A DNA stretch of 64,000 nucleotides. It comes from Planctomycetaceae bacterium (GTDB lineage: Bacteria; Planctomycetota; Planctomycetia; Planctomycetales; Planctomycetaceae). Positions 9,109 to 18,228 of the stretch are shown here, piece after piece; the stretch's first letter is position 1; each line of letters starts with the position of its first letter. Both the position numbers and the translations under genes were made by a program. Below the pieces are notes generated by a model. It did no database searches, was not told the origin of the DNA, and was given only the letters and a program-made list of their open reading frames with translations. The DNA lies in contig JACKHO010000010.1 of the NCBI GenBank assembly GCA_020638955.1, positions 1-64,000 of the forward strand, written 5' to 3'.

Positions 9109-9222
9109 AGGTAAGACCGTTTGTGTCACAAAGGAGAACCTGACCGGATGGGCTCCGGCCAGGTTGCAAAGACGAAGTAAGACAAGCTGAAGGCGCGAAG
9201 GCGCATGGCCCACGCTGGGTTT

Positions 9223-10185
9223 TTAAGGGACCGTGACGACGAAACCGTCAGCCTTGGCGCCGAGTCGGGCATACGTGTTCATGTCGATGTTCTCGCTGAA
9301 GAACTTGACGGCTCCGTCACCCATGAGGAATTGAGCACCGCCCACATGCAATGACTTGTAGCCGAGTTCGGTCACCCAGTTGCATCGATACTGACAACCC
9401 GTGCCAGCACCGGGAGTGTTGGTTGAGGTGTTGCAGGAGTCGTAGTTGATGGGGATTGTCGTTCCGGTCAAACCGTTGCCGTTGTTGCTGATCGACCAAC
9501 CGTTATTGTGATGGTTCGAGCAACCAGGACGAACTTCGCCAAAATAAATCGTATTCGACGTTCCGTCGGTGTTGTCACGCATTGACGAACTGCGCCAGGC
9601 GCGAGTAAACATTCCCGAGGTGTTGCTGCCGGGCGTGTTGGGGAGCACCCACTGCTGGAAGGTGGCATTTGGGCAACTGCAGTTGGGGTTTCCGTTGGCG
9701 CCTGAAGTGTTGGTCGCTCCCACGCAGGCGGTGTAGTTTTGAGAACCACGGTTGCCCGCTCCGAAATTGCCGGTGTTGTCGGAAGGGCAGATGTAGGCTG
9801 GAATTACTGTTTGGGCCAGTGTCTTGGTCGAATTGGGATAGGTCTGGCCATCGATGTTGCACTGCGAGAAGTCATACATGTTGTAGAGCGGTGCCTGATC
9901 GATGTACGGCAGAATGTGCACCAGGATGGAACCCTTCTGGTGATTGCCGTTAGTGCAGGACCCAATCGTCGGCAGGTTCCAGTAGGCACCTGCCGGAAAC
10001 AGGGTGAACGTATCGTGGTAGTTGTGCAGAGCCAATCCAATTTGTTTCAGGTTATTCTTGCACTGGCTACGGCGTGCTGCCTCCCGGGCCTGCTGCACAG
10101 CCGGGAGCAATAAAGCAATCAGAACTGCAATGATTGCGATGACAACGAGCAGTTCGATTAGTGTGAACCCCTTGCGCCTCTGCAT
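9223..10185 (-). CDS. DUF1559 protein with type IV pilin-like N-terminus
   Basis: A 320-aa protein. The N-terminus KGFTLIELLVVIAIIAVLIA is the prepilin cleavage/methylation motif (cleavage after G, mature F, Glu at +5). It continues as LLPAVQQAREAARRSQCKNNLKQIGLALHNYHD, the DUF1559 opening, and closes with HVGGAQFLMGDGAVKF. The protein should be handled by a prepilin peptidase and anchored as a pseudopilin. This family is hugely expanded in planctomycetes and no precise role is established. The middle is rich in Asn, Thr, Gly and Cys. It is followed by the lipoprotein gene ending at 8623. Confidence 0.95.
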   Translation of the reverse strand: MQRRKGFTLIELLVVIAIIAVLIALLLPAVQQAREAARRSQCKNNLKQIGLALHNYHDTFTLFPAGAYWNLPTIGSCTNGNHQKGSILVHILPYIDQAPLYNMYDFSQCNIDGQTYPNSTKTLAQTVIPAYICPSDNTGNFGAGNRGSQNYTACVGATNTSGANGNPNCSCPNATFQQWVLPNTPGSNTSGMFTRAWRSSSMRDNTDGTSNTIYFGEVRPGCSNHHNNGWSISNNGNGLTGTTIPINYDSCNTSTNTPGAGTGCQYRCNWVTELGYKSLHVGGAQFLMGDGAVKFFSENIDMNTYARLGAKADGFVVTVP

Positions 10186-10583
10186 GACGTGGTACCTTCG
10201 ATAAGAGAATTAACCTATAAACGTAGCGACATGCCACATCTACCAGCTTATCGTATCGGACGTTCAGAACGTGTCAATCTGTCTTGATTCGTTTGTAGAC
10301 AGAACTGCATGTGGCCTGGGGGGCAAAGCGTTGCGGGTGCCGGTCGTCGTTCCTGGGGACAATCAGCAACACCTGTACGAGCTGCTTTTCACGTCCCAGT
10401 GAGTCGAGTTCCTTCACTTCAGAGCCTGCGATGTTGCCCGTCATTTTGTCACGGTGCTCGCCAGCCCCAGCTACCTGTCACGCCGTTCATGCTCCCCCTG
10501 CTTTGCGATGGGAGCATGGCACACAATCGATGTTGATCGACCGGACGCGACGTTGATGTGGTTGAGGCATCCCGTGTGCGCAA
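10186..10583. other. Intergenic region, 398 bp
   Basis: No convincing gene is visible. The right part contains copy B of the diverged repeat (10307-10480). The segment next to 10185 should hold the promoter of the DUF1559 gene, but I could not fix promoter boxes with confidence. Confidence 0.5.
10307..10480 (+). repeat. Diverged intergenic repeat, copy B
   Basis: The partner of 8393-8607, in the same orientation. One frame reads VPVVVPGDNQQ then YELL and a stop, parallel to copy A. The two copies flank the DUF1559/lipoprotein pair on both sides as direct repeats. Confidence 0.6.
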
Positions 10584-11807
10584 TCAGCCGCCGCCGTGGA
10601 GGACGACGTCGCGCAGGCCTTCGCTGAGCCAGCGGACACCATCAGCGCCGGTAACCTGTGTGAGTGTCATTAATCCCACGCCGACAATGAGCAGGGCGGC
10701 GACAATGAGCTTGCCAAAGTCCTGGCCTTTGAGGCTGCCGAGCTGGTCGGGGTCTTTGGCGAGATAGGCACTGGCGGCGAAGAATTCTTCACCAATGAGT
10801 GTGTAGTCACACGCGGCGACGAAGAACGGGAGCTGCGATGGTTGAGCTGTGCCTGCCACCTGAATGGCGCCAATCGAATTCCCGGTTTCAGCGAGAATGA
10901 GGGACTCCGCGTAAAAGGCACCGAGATAGAAACAGGCAGCCGGTTTTTCGCGAACCATGAGCCCCGTGACGTGCGAGACATAGGCAAACTGCTCGTCCGT
11001 CACGTAGTAAATTGAGTCTTCGTTGTACGCGTCGGGACGTCCCGCCGTGAGATAGGCCGCTTGCACAGTTTCCCGTGCGGCAGTCATCACCAGCGAACGG
11101 CTGGTGGGTGTTTCCAGTTCACAATCGTACTCGGCGGCACGTTCGGCCACGTGGCCCAGAATGGTGAGGCCTGCAATGGTTTGCATTTCGTTCATGTCGA
11201 GAATGCCGGGGACGAACAGGCATGGGCGGCCCATTTCGGTTGCCCGCCCTACCGCTTCCTCGACCGCTTCCAGACCGGCAATGGGACGCACTTTCAGCGG
11301 CCAGCCCGCCCGAGCAAGCAGAATGAAGACAACGACCGACAGACAAACCGCGCCGCCAATGACTCCAATCCACAAGCGGCTGCCATCGAGCCACGACCGG
11401 TCGGACCGAGCAAATTCGGGAGAGGTGAGAAACGCCGACGTTTCCTCCTGGATTTTTAGTTCGGCATTTGCCGGTCGCCGTGAAGCGACTCGAAACCAAT
11501 ACGATTCCCCGCGCACGCAGTTTTCAATTGTGGCGATCATTTCCCCATGCTTGCGTTCCCAGTAATCGGGCGCACGAACGAGGACTTCTTCGAAGAGTCC
11601 GCCTTCTTCACCACAGCGCTGGACGATAAACAGAGTTGCCTGGAGTTCTTCGTCTGAGAGATTGGGCAGGTCAATCACCACTTCCAGAGCCTTGCCACCA
11701 TCGAATGATTTGTCGCGGATGGTAAAGCCCTTTGGCATTGGCGGAGGCGCGGCCAGAACGACCGAGGAAACCAGAGTCAGGGCGGTGAATAGGATGGCTC
11801 GGAACAC
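10584..11807 (-). CDS. Membrane protein resembling the DUF6754 family
   Basis: About 407 aa from a GTG at 11807, chosen because it gives a clean signal peptide (FRAILFTALTLVSSVVLA then APPP) with GGAG about ten bases upstream; a longer ATG start at 11870 lacks these. The exported N-terminal part resembles a fibronectin-like fold. A membrane segment at about 140-160 (LWIGVIGGAVCLSVVVFILL) follows. The cytoplasmic part has the conserved blocks RPCLFVPGI, AAYLTAGRPDAY and AACFYLGAFYAESLIL that I associate with DUF6754. A last hydrophobic segment (LIVAALLIVGVGLM) lies near the end. Role unknown. Confidence 0.7.
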   Translation of the reverse strand: MFRAILFTALTLVSSVVLAAPPPMPKGFTIRDKSFDGGKALEVVIDLPNLSDEELQATLFIVQRCGEEGGLFEEVLVRAPDYWERKHGEMIATIENCVRGESYWFRVASRRPANAELKIQEETSAFLTSPEFARSDRSWLDGSRLWIGVIGGAVCLSVVVFILLARAGWPLKVRPIAGLEAVEEAVGRATEMGRPCLFVPGILDMNEMQTIAGLTILGHVAERAAEYDCELETPTSRSLVMTAARETVQAAYLTAGRPDAYNEDSIYYVTDEQFAYVSHVTGLMVREKPAACFYLGAFYAESLILAETGNSIGAIQVAGTAQPSQLPFFVAACDYTLIGEEFFAASAYLAKDPDQLGSLKGQDFGKLIVAALLIVGVGLMTLTQVTGADGVRWLSEGLRDVVLHGGG

Positions 11808-12136
11808 GTCATGTTTCTCCGAATGAAGTGGCGACGGGGCCAACGTTTTCGGAAGTTTAGCGAAATGCATGGTTGGGGACAGCCTCTCTTGGAGGTATGG
11901 CCTTATTCGCAGGTGCGTCTTCCATTTTTGCGATCAAGCTGTCAGACGGCGTGATGGGCCGATTTCCTTGTAGTTGTTTGTTCGCGGAAAAGAACTGGTC
12001 GACCGATATCCTGCACAATCGACGAGTCTGCAATTTGCCTCCCCTCGGACCGGAGTCGCCTGATATGCTGTATTCGTGAAAATGCGAAAACAGCTTCGCA
12101 TGAGTTTTTGAGCAATTGACGACTTCAGACGACGCG
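11808..12136. other. Divergent intergenic region with a stem-loop
   Basis: It separates two outward-facing genes, so promoters for both are expected. A perfect 7-bp stem (ATGCGAA at 12082-12088 and TTCGCAT at 12095-12101, six-base loop) is followed by GAGTTTTTG. It looks like a terminator, yet no plus-strand gene precedes it, so it may instead be a leader structure of the gene at 12137. Confidence 0.35.
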
Positions 12137-13300
12137 ATGGAACTTGAATTTGACTGTCCGTACTGCACCTCGGCCGTTCGTGTCAGTGCGGAATTTGCTG
12201 GCAAGATAGGGCGCTGTCCCAAGTGTGATACCCGGCTGCGCATTCCGGACCTGCCGGACTCTGGACAAATGCCGACTGCGAATCCAGATGTTCCTCCACT
12301 GGAAACGATTGGTGATGAAGTTCTGGTTCCGCAGCAGGTCGCTGCACCCAGCATTCCAGCACCGCCATCTTCAGCTCCAGCACAGCCACAAGGCGGTTGG
12401 GCTCCGAATTACGATCCCAATTCCCCTGTGGAAAAACTGCGGAAGAAAAAACGTCAGGGATCGCCGCTGATGGCACTTGTTCCTCCGCTCCTGTTCGGCG
12501 GAATTTTTCTGCTCGTCGGTGGAATCTACTGGTACTGGTCGCTGCCTTCTTACAAAGGTGAACTGGAAGGGACGGTTATCGATTCCGGATACGCGTTGTC
12601 CGTCACGCTCGATGGAGCTTCCAGCGGTGCACCTCGGGAAGAATTCCACTCCTGGACGCGACGACTCTTTCAAAACCCGGTCATGCTCAATGACAACGAA
12701 AAGTTGCTCGGCATACGGTACTTGAGCAAGGACGGGCAGCATTTGACTGTGCTGCTGGAGCCAGGAGCAAAAACGGAACTGGTGCAAGTCCCCATTACCT
12801 CGGTGAAGGCGGTCGCCAAGTATTACGACGAACATGAAAGCCAAATGCTGGAAGCACGCAACGAAGAGCTCGCCGAAGCGCTGACCGATGTTGCACTTGC
12901 CTGGGTAGAAGTTGCGGAGACCACGCAGCATCTCGACAACCTGGGCAACTTCACTGAGCGTCTCGCGTACAATGCTCACGTCCAGGGACTGGGGCACGTC
13001 TGCGAAGCGGTAATCGGCAGCGAGATTTATCCGTGCGTCGGTGAAGATTCGCAACAACATTTGATTTTCCTCGTCCCGAAAGGGACAAATTACTTCGTCG
13101 TGCGAGAACGCACGGAAACCCGCGTGTTTCCCGCGCGTCTGAAAGTCGAAGTGAAAGTCGTCCGTCCATTTGATGAGCAGCAAACGCAGCAACTCGTTAA
13201 ACCGGAACCAGAAACTCTCCCTGAGTCAGAACCAGAAATGACTGAGCCCGCATCCGAGAACAGTGAAGAAACATCAACCTCCGAGAACCAACCGAATTAG
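12137..13300 (+). CDS. Zinc-ribbon membrane protein of unknown function
   Basis: A 387-aa protein from ATG at 12137; a TTG at 12116 is in frame but less likely. The N-terminus is an MJ0042-type zinc ribbon (FDCPYC, then GRCPKCDTRLRIPD), common in planctomycete membrane proteins. A Pro/Ala-rich linker leads to one transmembrane segment at about 115-140 (ALVPPLLFGGIFLLVGGIYWYW). The rest is probably outside the cytoplasm and ends in a Glu/Pro/Ser-rich tail. Only three bases separate its stop from the next start, so it is probably co-transcribed with the oxidoreductase. No enzymatic motif is seen. Confidence 0.75.
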   Translation: MELEFDCPYCTSAVRVSAEFAGKIGRCPKCDTRLRIPDLPDSGQMPTANPDVPPLETIGDEVLVPQQVAAPSIPAPPSSAPAQPQGGWAPNYDPNSPVEKLRKKKRQGSPLMALVPPLLFGGIFLLVGGIYWYWSLPSYKGELEGTVIDSGYALSVTLDGASSGAPREEFHSWTRRLFQNPVMLNDNEKLLGIRYLSKDGQHLTVLLEPGAKTELVQVPITSVKAVAKYYDEHESQMLEARNEELAEALTDVALAWVEVAETTQHLDNLGNFTERLAYNAHVQGLGHVCEAVIGSEIYPCVGEDSQQHLIFLVPKGTNYFVVRERTETRVFPARLKVEVKVVRPFDEQQTQQLVKPEPETLPESEPEMTEPASENSEETSTSENQPN

Positions 13301-13303
13301 TCC

Positions 13304-14599
13304 ATGACTCACACCACCACACGCCGCCACTTTCTCCAGCAAGTTGCCGCGCTCTCTGCAAGCGTCGCCCTAACACGAACTGCGTTTGCCGCCAACGACA
13401 AAATCCAGGTCGGCATTGTCGGGCTCGGCTCGCGGGGATTCAATTTGCTCGACGCCTTCCTCGCCCAGCCCGACGCACAAATTGTCGCGCTGTGTGATGT
13501 GCATCCATTGCATCATCGCGACCAGCCTTGGGGGAAGGGACGTCAGTTCGGATTAACGCCAGCCGCAGAGCAAGTGAAAAAGGCTACGGGGACAGATCCT
13601 TTCGTCACGCCCAATTACGAAGACCTCTGCGCCCGGGATGATCTCGATGTCCTTGTTGTGGCCACGCCCGACCACTGGCACGCGCTTTGTACCATCAGTG
13701 CACTCAAAGCGGGCAAAGATGTCTACTGCGAAAAGCCGGTCACGCATTTGTTCCGCGAAGGGCAACTGGTGATTGAGGAAATCGCGAAGCAGAAGGCCGT
13801 GTTCCAAACAGGTTCCCAGCAACGGTCCGATCCTTTGTTTCATCAAGCACTTGGACTCATTGAAGCCGGACGCGTCGGCAAGCTGCAACGAATTGAAGTG
13901 GGACTGCCGGGCGGTTATCCGGAACCGCAGGGAGATACGGCCATCACTGACATCCCGTATGGTCTCGACTACGACCGCTGGTGCGGCCCGGCTCCCAAAC
14001 TGCCCTACATGCGGGCGCGGCATCATCGCTGGTGGCGCGGTCACACGGCTTATGGCGGCGGAGTGCTCATGGACTGGATTGGGCATCACAACGACATTGC
14101 ACAGCTTTCACTAGGGACCAAAGGTCCGCGTCGCGTCACGGCTGTCGGCTGGGAGTTCCCGGAAACGCCGGTCTACAACACGCCCCGCGACTACACCATT
14201 GCCTGCGAATATGAGGGCGGCGTGACCTCCACGATTTCCAATGCCAACACGCAGGGCGTGAAGTGGTTCGGCGACGAAGGCTGGGTTTACGTCCGTCGCG
14301 GCAAACTGGACGCCTCCAACGCCGACTGGCTGAAAGAGTTGGAGAAACCTTCTGGCCCCGAGGCAACCATCCCGCACGCCCGCAATTTTCTCGATTGTGT
14401 CAAATCCCGAGAAACCTGCATCGCACCGGCCCACGAAGCGCACCGATCCATCACGCCCGGCCACCTTGGCTATGTTTCCTCAAAACTGCAGCGACCGCTG
14501 AACTGGGATGCCGAGCAGGAATTGATCGTCGACGACAAAGAGGCCGATGCACTGCTCAAGGCGGTGGCATATCGGGAGGGGTATGCGCTGGAGGGATAA
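13304..14599 (+). CDS. Gfo/Idh/MocA family oxidoreductase with Tat-type signal
   Basis: A 431-aa NAD(P)-dependent sugar or polyol dehydrogenase-like protein. A Tat leader (TTRRHFLQQVAAL, ending near TAFAAND) precedes the Rossmann motif VGIVGLGSRG and the family's catalytic-type CEKPVTH. The middle has the WRGHTAYGGGVLMDWIGHH block of the planctomycete subfamily, and the C-terminal region DCVKSRETCIAPAHEAHRSI is typical. These proteins act on carbohydrates, often in the periplasm; the exact substrate cannot be read from sequence. It follows the zinc-ribbon protein gene by three bases. Confidence 0.92.
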   Translation: MTHTTTRRHFLQQVAALSASVALTRTAFAANDKIQVGIVGLGSRGFNLLDAFLAQPDAQIVALCDVHPLHHRDQPWGKGRQFGLTPAAEQVKKATGTDPFVTPNYEDLCARDDLDVLVVATPDHWHALCTISALKAGKDVYCEKPVTHLFREGQLVIEEIAKQKAVFQTGSQQRSDPLFHQALGLIEAGRVGKLQRIEVGLPGGYPEPQGDTAITDIPYGLDYDRWCGPAPKLPYMRARHHRWWRGHTAYGGGVLMDWIGHHNDIAQLSLGTKGPRRVTAVGWEFPETPVYNTPRDYTIACEYEGGVTSTISNANTQGVKWFGDEGWVYVRRGKLDASNADWLKELEKPSGPEATIPHARNFLDCVKSRETCIAPAHEAHRSITPGHLGYVSSKLQRPLNWDAEQELIVDDKEADALLKAVAYREGYALEG

Positions 14600-14665
14600 C
14601 TGACGTGCGATACCGTCTACAGATGTGGTGCAAGTGGTGCCGCATTGGAACTACGATTCAGAGAA

Positions 14666-15286
14666 TCAAACAAGCTTAATCGCTTCTCGACGTTGAAGTT
14701 CTGTCAACAGCAGGTAGACCTGACTTCCTGGGGCCTCAGGAATTTCTTTGCCGTCATCTGCCGTTTTTGCGCGTGTGATGGCATCGCAGACCATTGCAGT
14801 GGTCAGTGGCAGCGAACCAATATTTCGCTTGCTGTAGCCGCTACAACGTACTCTCAGAAACTTCACCACATCAACACATGAGTCGTTATTGAACTTGTAA
14901 GCGTCATCAAAGTGCAGTGCGATCCACAATTCGAAGCAGGGGCGGCTTACGGCGACGCCGAATCGTTTCTGCTTGCACTCCCGGATAACGCGGCTCAGAT
15001 TGTGGATATGATCGGGGGCGATCCAATGATCCGTGTCCAAACAGACCCAGAGTTGATCTTCTTCGCCCAGATCAAACTCTTTCTTGAATGCGTCGAGCCG
15101 TGTCAGCAGTGCCTGCGGCGATGACCGACCGTCGTCGGTCGGTAGCACTTTGAATTGAACCCGTTTCGCGTCGAGTCGTTCAAAGTATTGCTTAACCGCA
15201 TGACGGTCTTCAGACGCAATGACGATGAGAGAACAGTCCCGCAACTGTCCTTCCACTCTCTCCAGTGGCCTGGGTTTACGAGGCAT
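14666..15286 (-). CDS. RloB-like protein (AbiLii-type)
   Basis: A 206-aa protein. Family marks are an acidic Toprim-like core (IVIASEDRHAVKQYFERL and LWVCLDTDHW) and the very characteristic SRPCFELWIALHF, matching the usual S(N/R)PCFExWLxLHF block of RloB. RloB is normally encoded with the SMC-like ATPase RloA; here the ATPase stops two bases before this start, so the two are co-translated. By analogy with AbiL/RloAB loci the pair is a candidate abortive-infection or restriction-linked defence module, the nuclease-like part being RloB. No hsd genes are nearby, so this would be a stand-alone pair. Confidence 0.82.
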   Translation of the reverse strand: MPRKPRPLERVEGQLRDCSLIVIASEDRHAVKQYFERLDAKRVQFKVLPTDDGRSSPQALLTRLDAFKKEFDLGEEDQLWVCLDTDHWIAPDHIHNLSRVIRECKQKRFGVAVSRPCFELWIALHFDDAYKFNNDSCVDVVKFLRVRCSGYSKRNIGSLPLTTAMVCDAITRAKTADDGKEIPEAPGSQVYLLLTELQRREAIKLV

Positions 15287-15288
15287 TG

Positions 15289-16566
15289 TTAGTCACCCAC
15301 CGCCGTGGTCTCGCATTCGACCGCAGGTTCGTGAATGTGTGGGATGCCCCCGAAACGCCCAAGGAGGTAACCTTTCTCAAGACGCAGGTCCTTCCGGACG
15401 TTGAATTCCGACAGCGACGAAATGCGGCTCTGTTGCTTCTCGTCTTTCTCGATAAAGAAGACTTCGTCCCGCCGAAGCAAGTCATGGTGCATCAAATGCG
15501 TGTCGTGGGTCGTGACAATCAACTGTTTGCGTTCTCCCGCATGCAAGTCATTGAAGTTCTTAACGAACTCCCACGAAAGCAGCGGGTGCAGACTGCGGTC
15601 GAATTCATCGACTACGACAACTCCCGCCTGCGTTTGTTCTTTCTGAATCAGTGGTAACATTTCGAGCAGCCGCCTTGTCCCGTCTGACTCATCCCTCAGA
15701 GTGATGCGGTACTCATCACTACCAATCCGGTGAGTTGCCCTGGGAATGACTCCCCACGTTTTTCCATCTTGCTCTCGGATGGCTCCGCCAAGATCGTGAT
15801 ATACGCCCTTAACGAGTTCTCTGACGTCATGCGAAAGAGAATAAAGTTCCTTTTCGTGAATTCCAATTTCCGCAATGCCGGTTCCAACGCGTTGCAAATA
15901 GCGAGAAGCGAAGTTGACGAATTCCGGCCGACCGAATGAATCGACGAACGATTCGACTTTCTCGTCCGGGCCAATGAGTGTTACTTGTTCTTGGAACCAT
16001 GAAACAACTTGATGAAGGGTGTCTCCACGCGACTCGAATGCCAAATCCGCAATTCTTGAAAGAAATAGTTGTCTAGATCTGAGTCCAAGCGTAACGAGCG
16101 CGTCGATCACGTCTTTCGCGCCAGCCAATCGCTTTTTTGGATCATTGATCGTCGTCTTTCCGCCCGCATTCCGTGTAAATAAAGATTCCTGATTTGGTCC
16201 AAAGTCTAGCCATTCCGAAATGATTTCCGTTCCGCGTATATCAAAACCGTACGTGTAGATGTTCTCGTCCACCAGGAACTGAAACTCGAATGTAGCAGGC
16301 TCAAAAGATTCTCGAAATCGAAAGTGTATGGCCTCCGATTCCGATCCAAGAATTCGATTTCGAGCAAATCGCATCGCCTTGAACAAATTCGATTTCCCAG
16401 CCGCGTTGGCGCCATAAATCACGGCGTTCCGCAAGATCTTTTGATCTGTCCCCGGCAACGGAACACAATGTCCCGGATGCTCAGTGAGGCGTGGCGACGC
16501 AATCATCGAAAGCGTCTGCTCGTCGCCGAAGGAGCGGTAGTTGGCTACACGAAATGAAATCAACAT
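15289..16566 (-). CDS. RloA-like AAA ATPase (AbiLi-type)
   Basis: A 425-aa SMC/OLD-like ATPase. It begins LISFRVANYRSFGDEQTLSM, typical of AAA_15/AAA_21 proteins, with Walker A GANAAGKSN at residues 52-60, Walker B VVVDEFDRSLHP in the C-terminal third, and TTHDTHLM as the switch region. The central insert lacks long coiled coils. The stop sits two bases from the rloB-like start. RloA-type ATPases are thought to sense infection and license a partner effector. The 5' region, about 300 bp, is shared with the outward-facing AGE epimerase gene. Confidence 0.85.
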   Translation of the reverse strand: MLISFRVANYRSFGDEQTLSMIASPRLTEHPGHCVPLPGTDQKILRNAVIYGANAAGKSNLFKAMRFARNRILGSESEAIHFRFRESFEPATFEFQFLVDENIYTYGFDIRGTEIISEWLDFGPNQESLFTRNAGGKTTINDPKKRLAGAKDVIDALVTLGLRSRQLFLSRIADLAFESRGDTLHQVVSWFQEQVTLIGPDEKVESFVDSFGRPEFVNFASRYLQRVGTGIAEIGIHEKELYSLSHDVRELVKGVYHDLGGAIREQDGKTWGVIPRATHRIGSDEYRITLRDESDGTRRLLEMLPLIQKEQTQAGVVVVDEFDRSLHPLLSWEFVKNFNDLHAGERKQLIVTTHDTHLMHHDLLRRDEVFFIEKDEKQQSRISSLSEFNVRKDLRLEKGYLLGRFGGIPHIHEPAVECETTAVGD

Positions 16567-16869
16567 GGCTGTGTGACTTTTTCACAAAAGAGTGCTGCAC
16601 CGCACGGTTTGTCTTCGTCAATTCTAGCACAAACTGTGACTTTTTCTCGACAGAACCGCGAGTGCAAACTGAATCGGTCCGGTTGCGCCGCATCGTGTGA
16701 CGGATATGTCGTCTAGCATGTCGCGTTGCATCTCCTTTCTTGCAAGAGGTTTGCTCGTTCTCTGCTCACCTCCACCCTTGAGTGCGAGCCGCCCCCTTGA
16801 TTTGCGTGCATCGGCTACAATCTGGAGCCTCTCTATGCCCCGAACGCTTTCCTCACGAGCAATCCCCCA
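16567..16869. other. Divergent intergenic region, 303 bp
   Basis: It lies between the outward-facing rloA-like and epimerase genes and should contain both promoters. I see no gene, no strong palindrome and no known riboswitch. Confidence 0.5.
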
Positions 16870-18063
16870 ATGAACTCCATCCGCAGAGACACCCTCCTCG
16901 CCACATACCGCGACGGACTGCTCAACGACATCCTTCCGTTCTGGATTCGGCATAGTGTCGACCGGGAGTATGGTGGGTTTATGACTTCTGTGGACCGAGA
17001 CGGGACGGTGGTGGATACGGACAAGGGGGTGTGGCAGCAGGGGCGGTTTACGTGGTTGTTGGGTGAGATGTACAACCGGGTTGAGCCGCGTGAGGAGTGG
17101 CTGGAGCTAGCGCAGATAGGGGCCCGGTTTCTGGATGAGCATTGTTTTGATCCCACTGATGGTCGCATGTGGTTTCATGTCACACGGGAGGGGCGACCGC
17201 TTCGGAAACGCCGGTATGCGTTCTCCGAAAGTTTCGCCGCCATTGCTTATGGAGAACTGGCGAAGGCGACCGGTGAGGCGGCATATGCTGAAAAGGCGGA
17301 GCGGGCGTTTCGCAGGTTCATCAGTCACAACCTCGACCCGCAGGGAGTGCAGCCGAAGTTCACGGACGTGCGGCCCACGCGGAGCATTGGTTTTCCGATG
17401 ATCACGCTCGTCACCGCGCAGGAACTGCGGGAGTCAATTGGTCTGCCTGATGCCGACGACTGGATCGACCGCAGCATTGCGGACATTCGGAAGTACCACT
17501 TGAAAGACGATATCCAGTGCGTCATGGAAACGGTCGCACCGAATGGTGAACTTATCAATCACTTCGACGGCCGCACACTGAATCCCGGTCATGCCATTGA
17601 AGGGGCGTGGTTCATCATGCAGGAGGGAAAGCTGCGGGGTGATGCCAGCCTCGTGGCCACAGGTTGCCAAATGCTCGACTGGATGTGGGAGCGGGGCTGG
17701 GACAAGGTGCACGGCGGCATGCTGTACTTTGTCGACGTGAATGGGCTACCGGTTCAGGAGTACTGGCACGACATGAAGTTCTGGTGGCCGCAGAACGAAA
17801 CCATCATCGCCACACTGCTCGCCTACAGCCTCACTGGAGACGAAAAGTATGCCCGGTGGCATCAGCAAATTCACGACTGGGCCTATGCACACTTCCCCGA
17901 CCCGGAACATGGCGAATGGTTTGGCTATTTGCATCGTGACGGCTCGCCGAGTTCCATGCTGAAGGGGAATCTCTGGAAGGGGCCGTTTCATTTGCCTCGG
18001 ATGCAGTTGACGTGCTGGAAAATCCTGGAAGAAATGGCCTCAGCCAAGGCATTTGAGGCCTGA
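16870..18063 (+). CDS. AGE family epimerase/isomerase (N-acylglucosamine 2-epimerase-like)
   Basis: A 397-aa protein of the (alpha/alpha)6-barrel AGE family. Characteristic blocks are the start region FWIRHSVDREYGGFMTSVDRDG, KGVWQQGRFTWLLGEMYN, the histidine block NPGHAIEGAWFIM, KFWWPQNETIIATL and the C-terminal FHLPRMQLTCWKILEE, which together hold the usual catalytic His and Arg positions. Members interconvert N-acetylglucosamine and N-acetylmannosamine or act on cellobiose or mannose; sequence alone does not fix which. The sialidase-like and SASA genes at 35-38 kb make an amino-sugar role plausible but unproven. Confidence 0.9.
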   Translation: MNSIRRDTLLATYRDGLLNDILPFWIRHSVDREYGGFMTSVDRDGTVVDTDKGVWQQGRFTWLLGEMYNRVEPREEWLELAQIGARFLDEHCFDPTDGRMWFHVTREGRPLRKRRYAFSESFAAIAYGELAKATGEAAYAEKAERAFRRFISHNLDPQGVQPKFTDVRPTRSIGFPMITLVTAQELRESIGLPDADDWIDRSIADIRKYHLKDDIQCVMETVAPNGELINHFDGRTLNPGHAIEGAWFIMQEGKLRGDASLVATGCQMLDWMWERGWDKVHGGMLYFVDVNGLPVQEYWHDMKFWWPQNETIIATLLAYSLTGDEKYARWHQQIHDWAYAHFPDPEHGEWFGYLHRDGSPSSMLKGNLWKGPFHLPRMQLTCWKILEEMASAKAFEA

Positions 18064-18228
18064 AAAAAACGGCAAGTGTGCTCTGGTGTCACAATTCCAG
18101 TTCTTAGCCATCGTCTTTCATCGGCGTTGGCCAATCTCTTGTTGGCCGATTCGTTCTGGACGCTACAATACGGGACACAAACAGCTCGTTGACACTTGTT
18201 CACAAACATCGTCTTTTGAGGTAAAGAC

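Noticed and set aside
12371..13192. A 273-aa minus-strand frame
   Set aside because: It lies fully antisense to the zinc-ribbon membrane protein gene.
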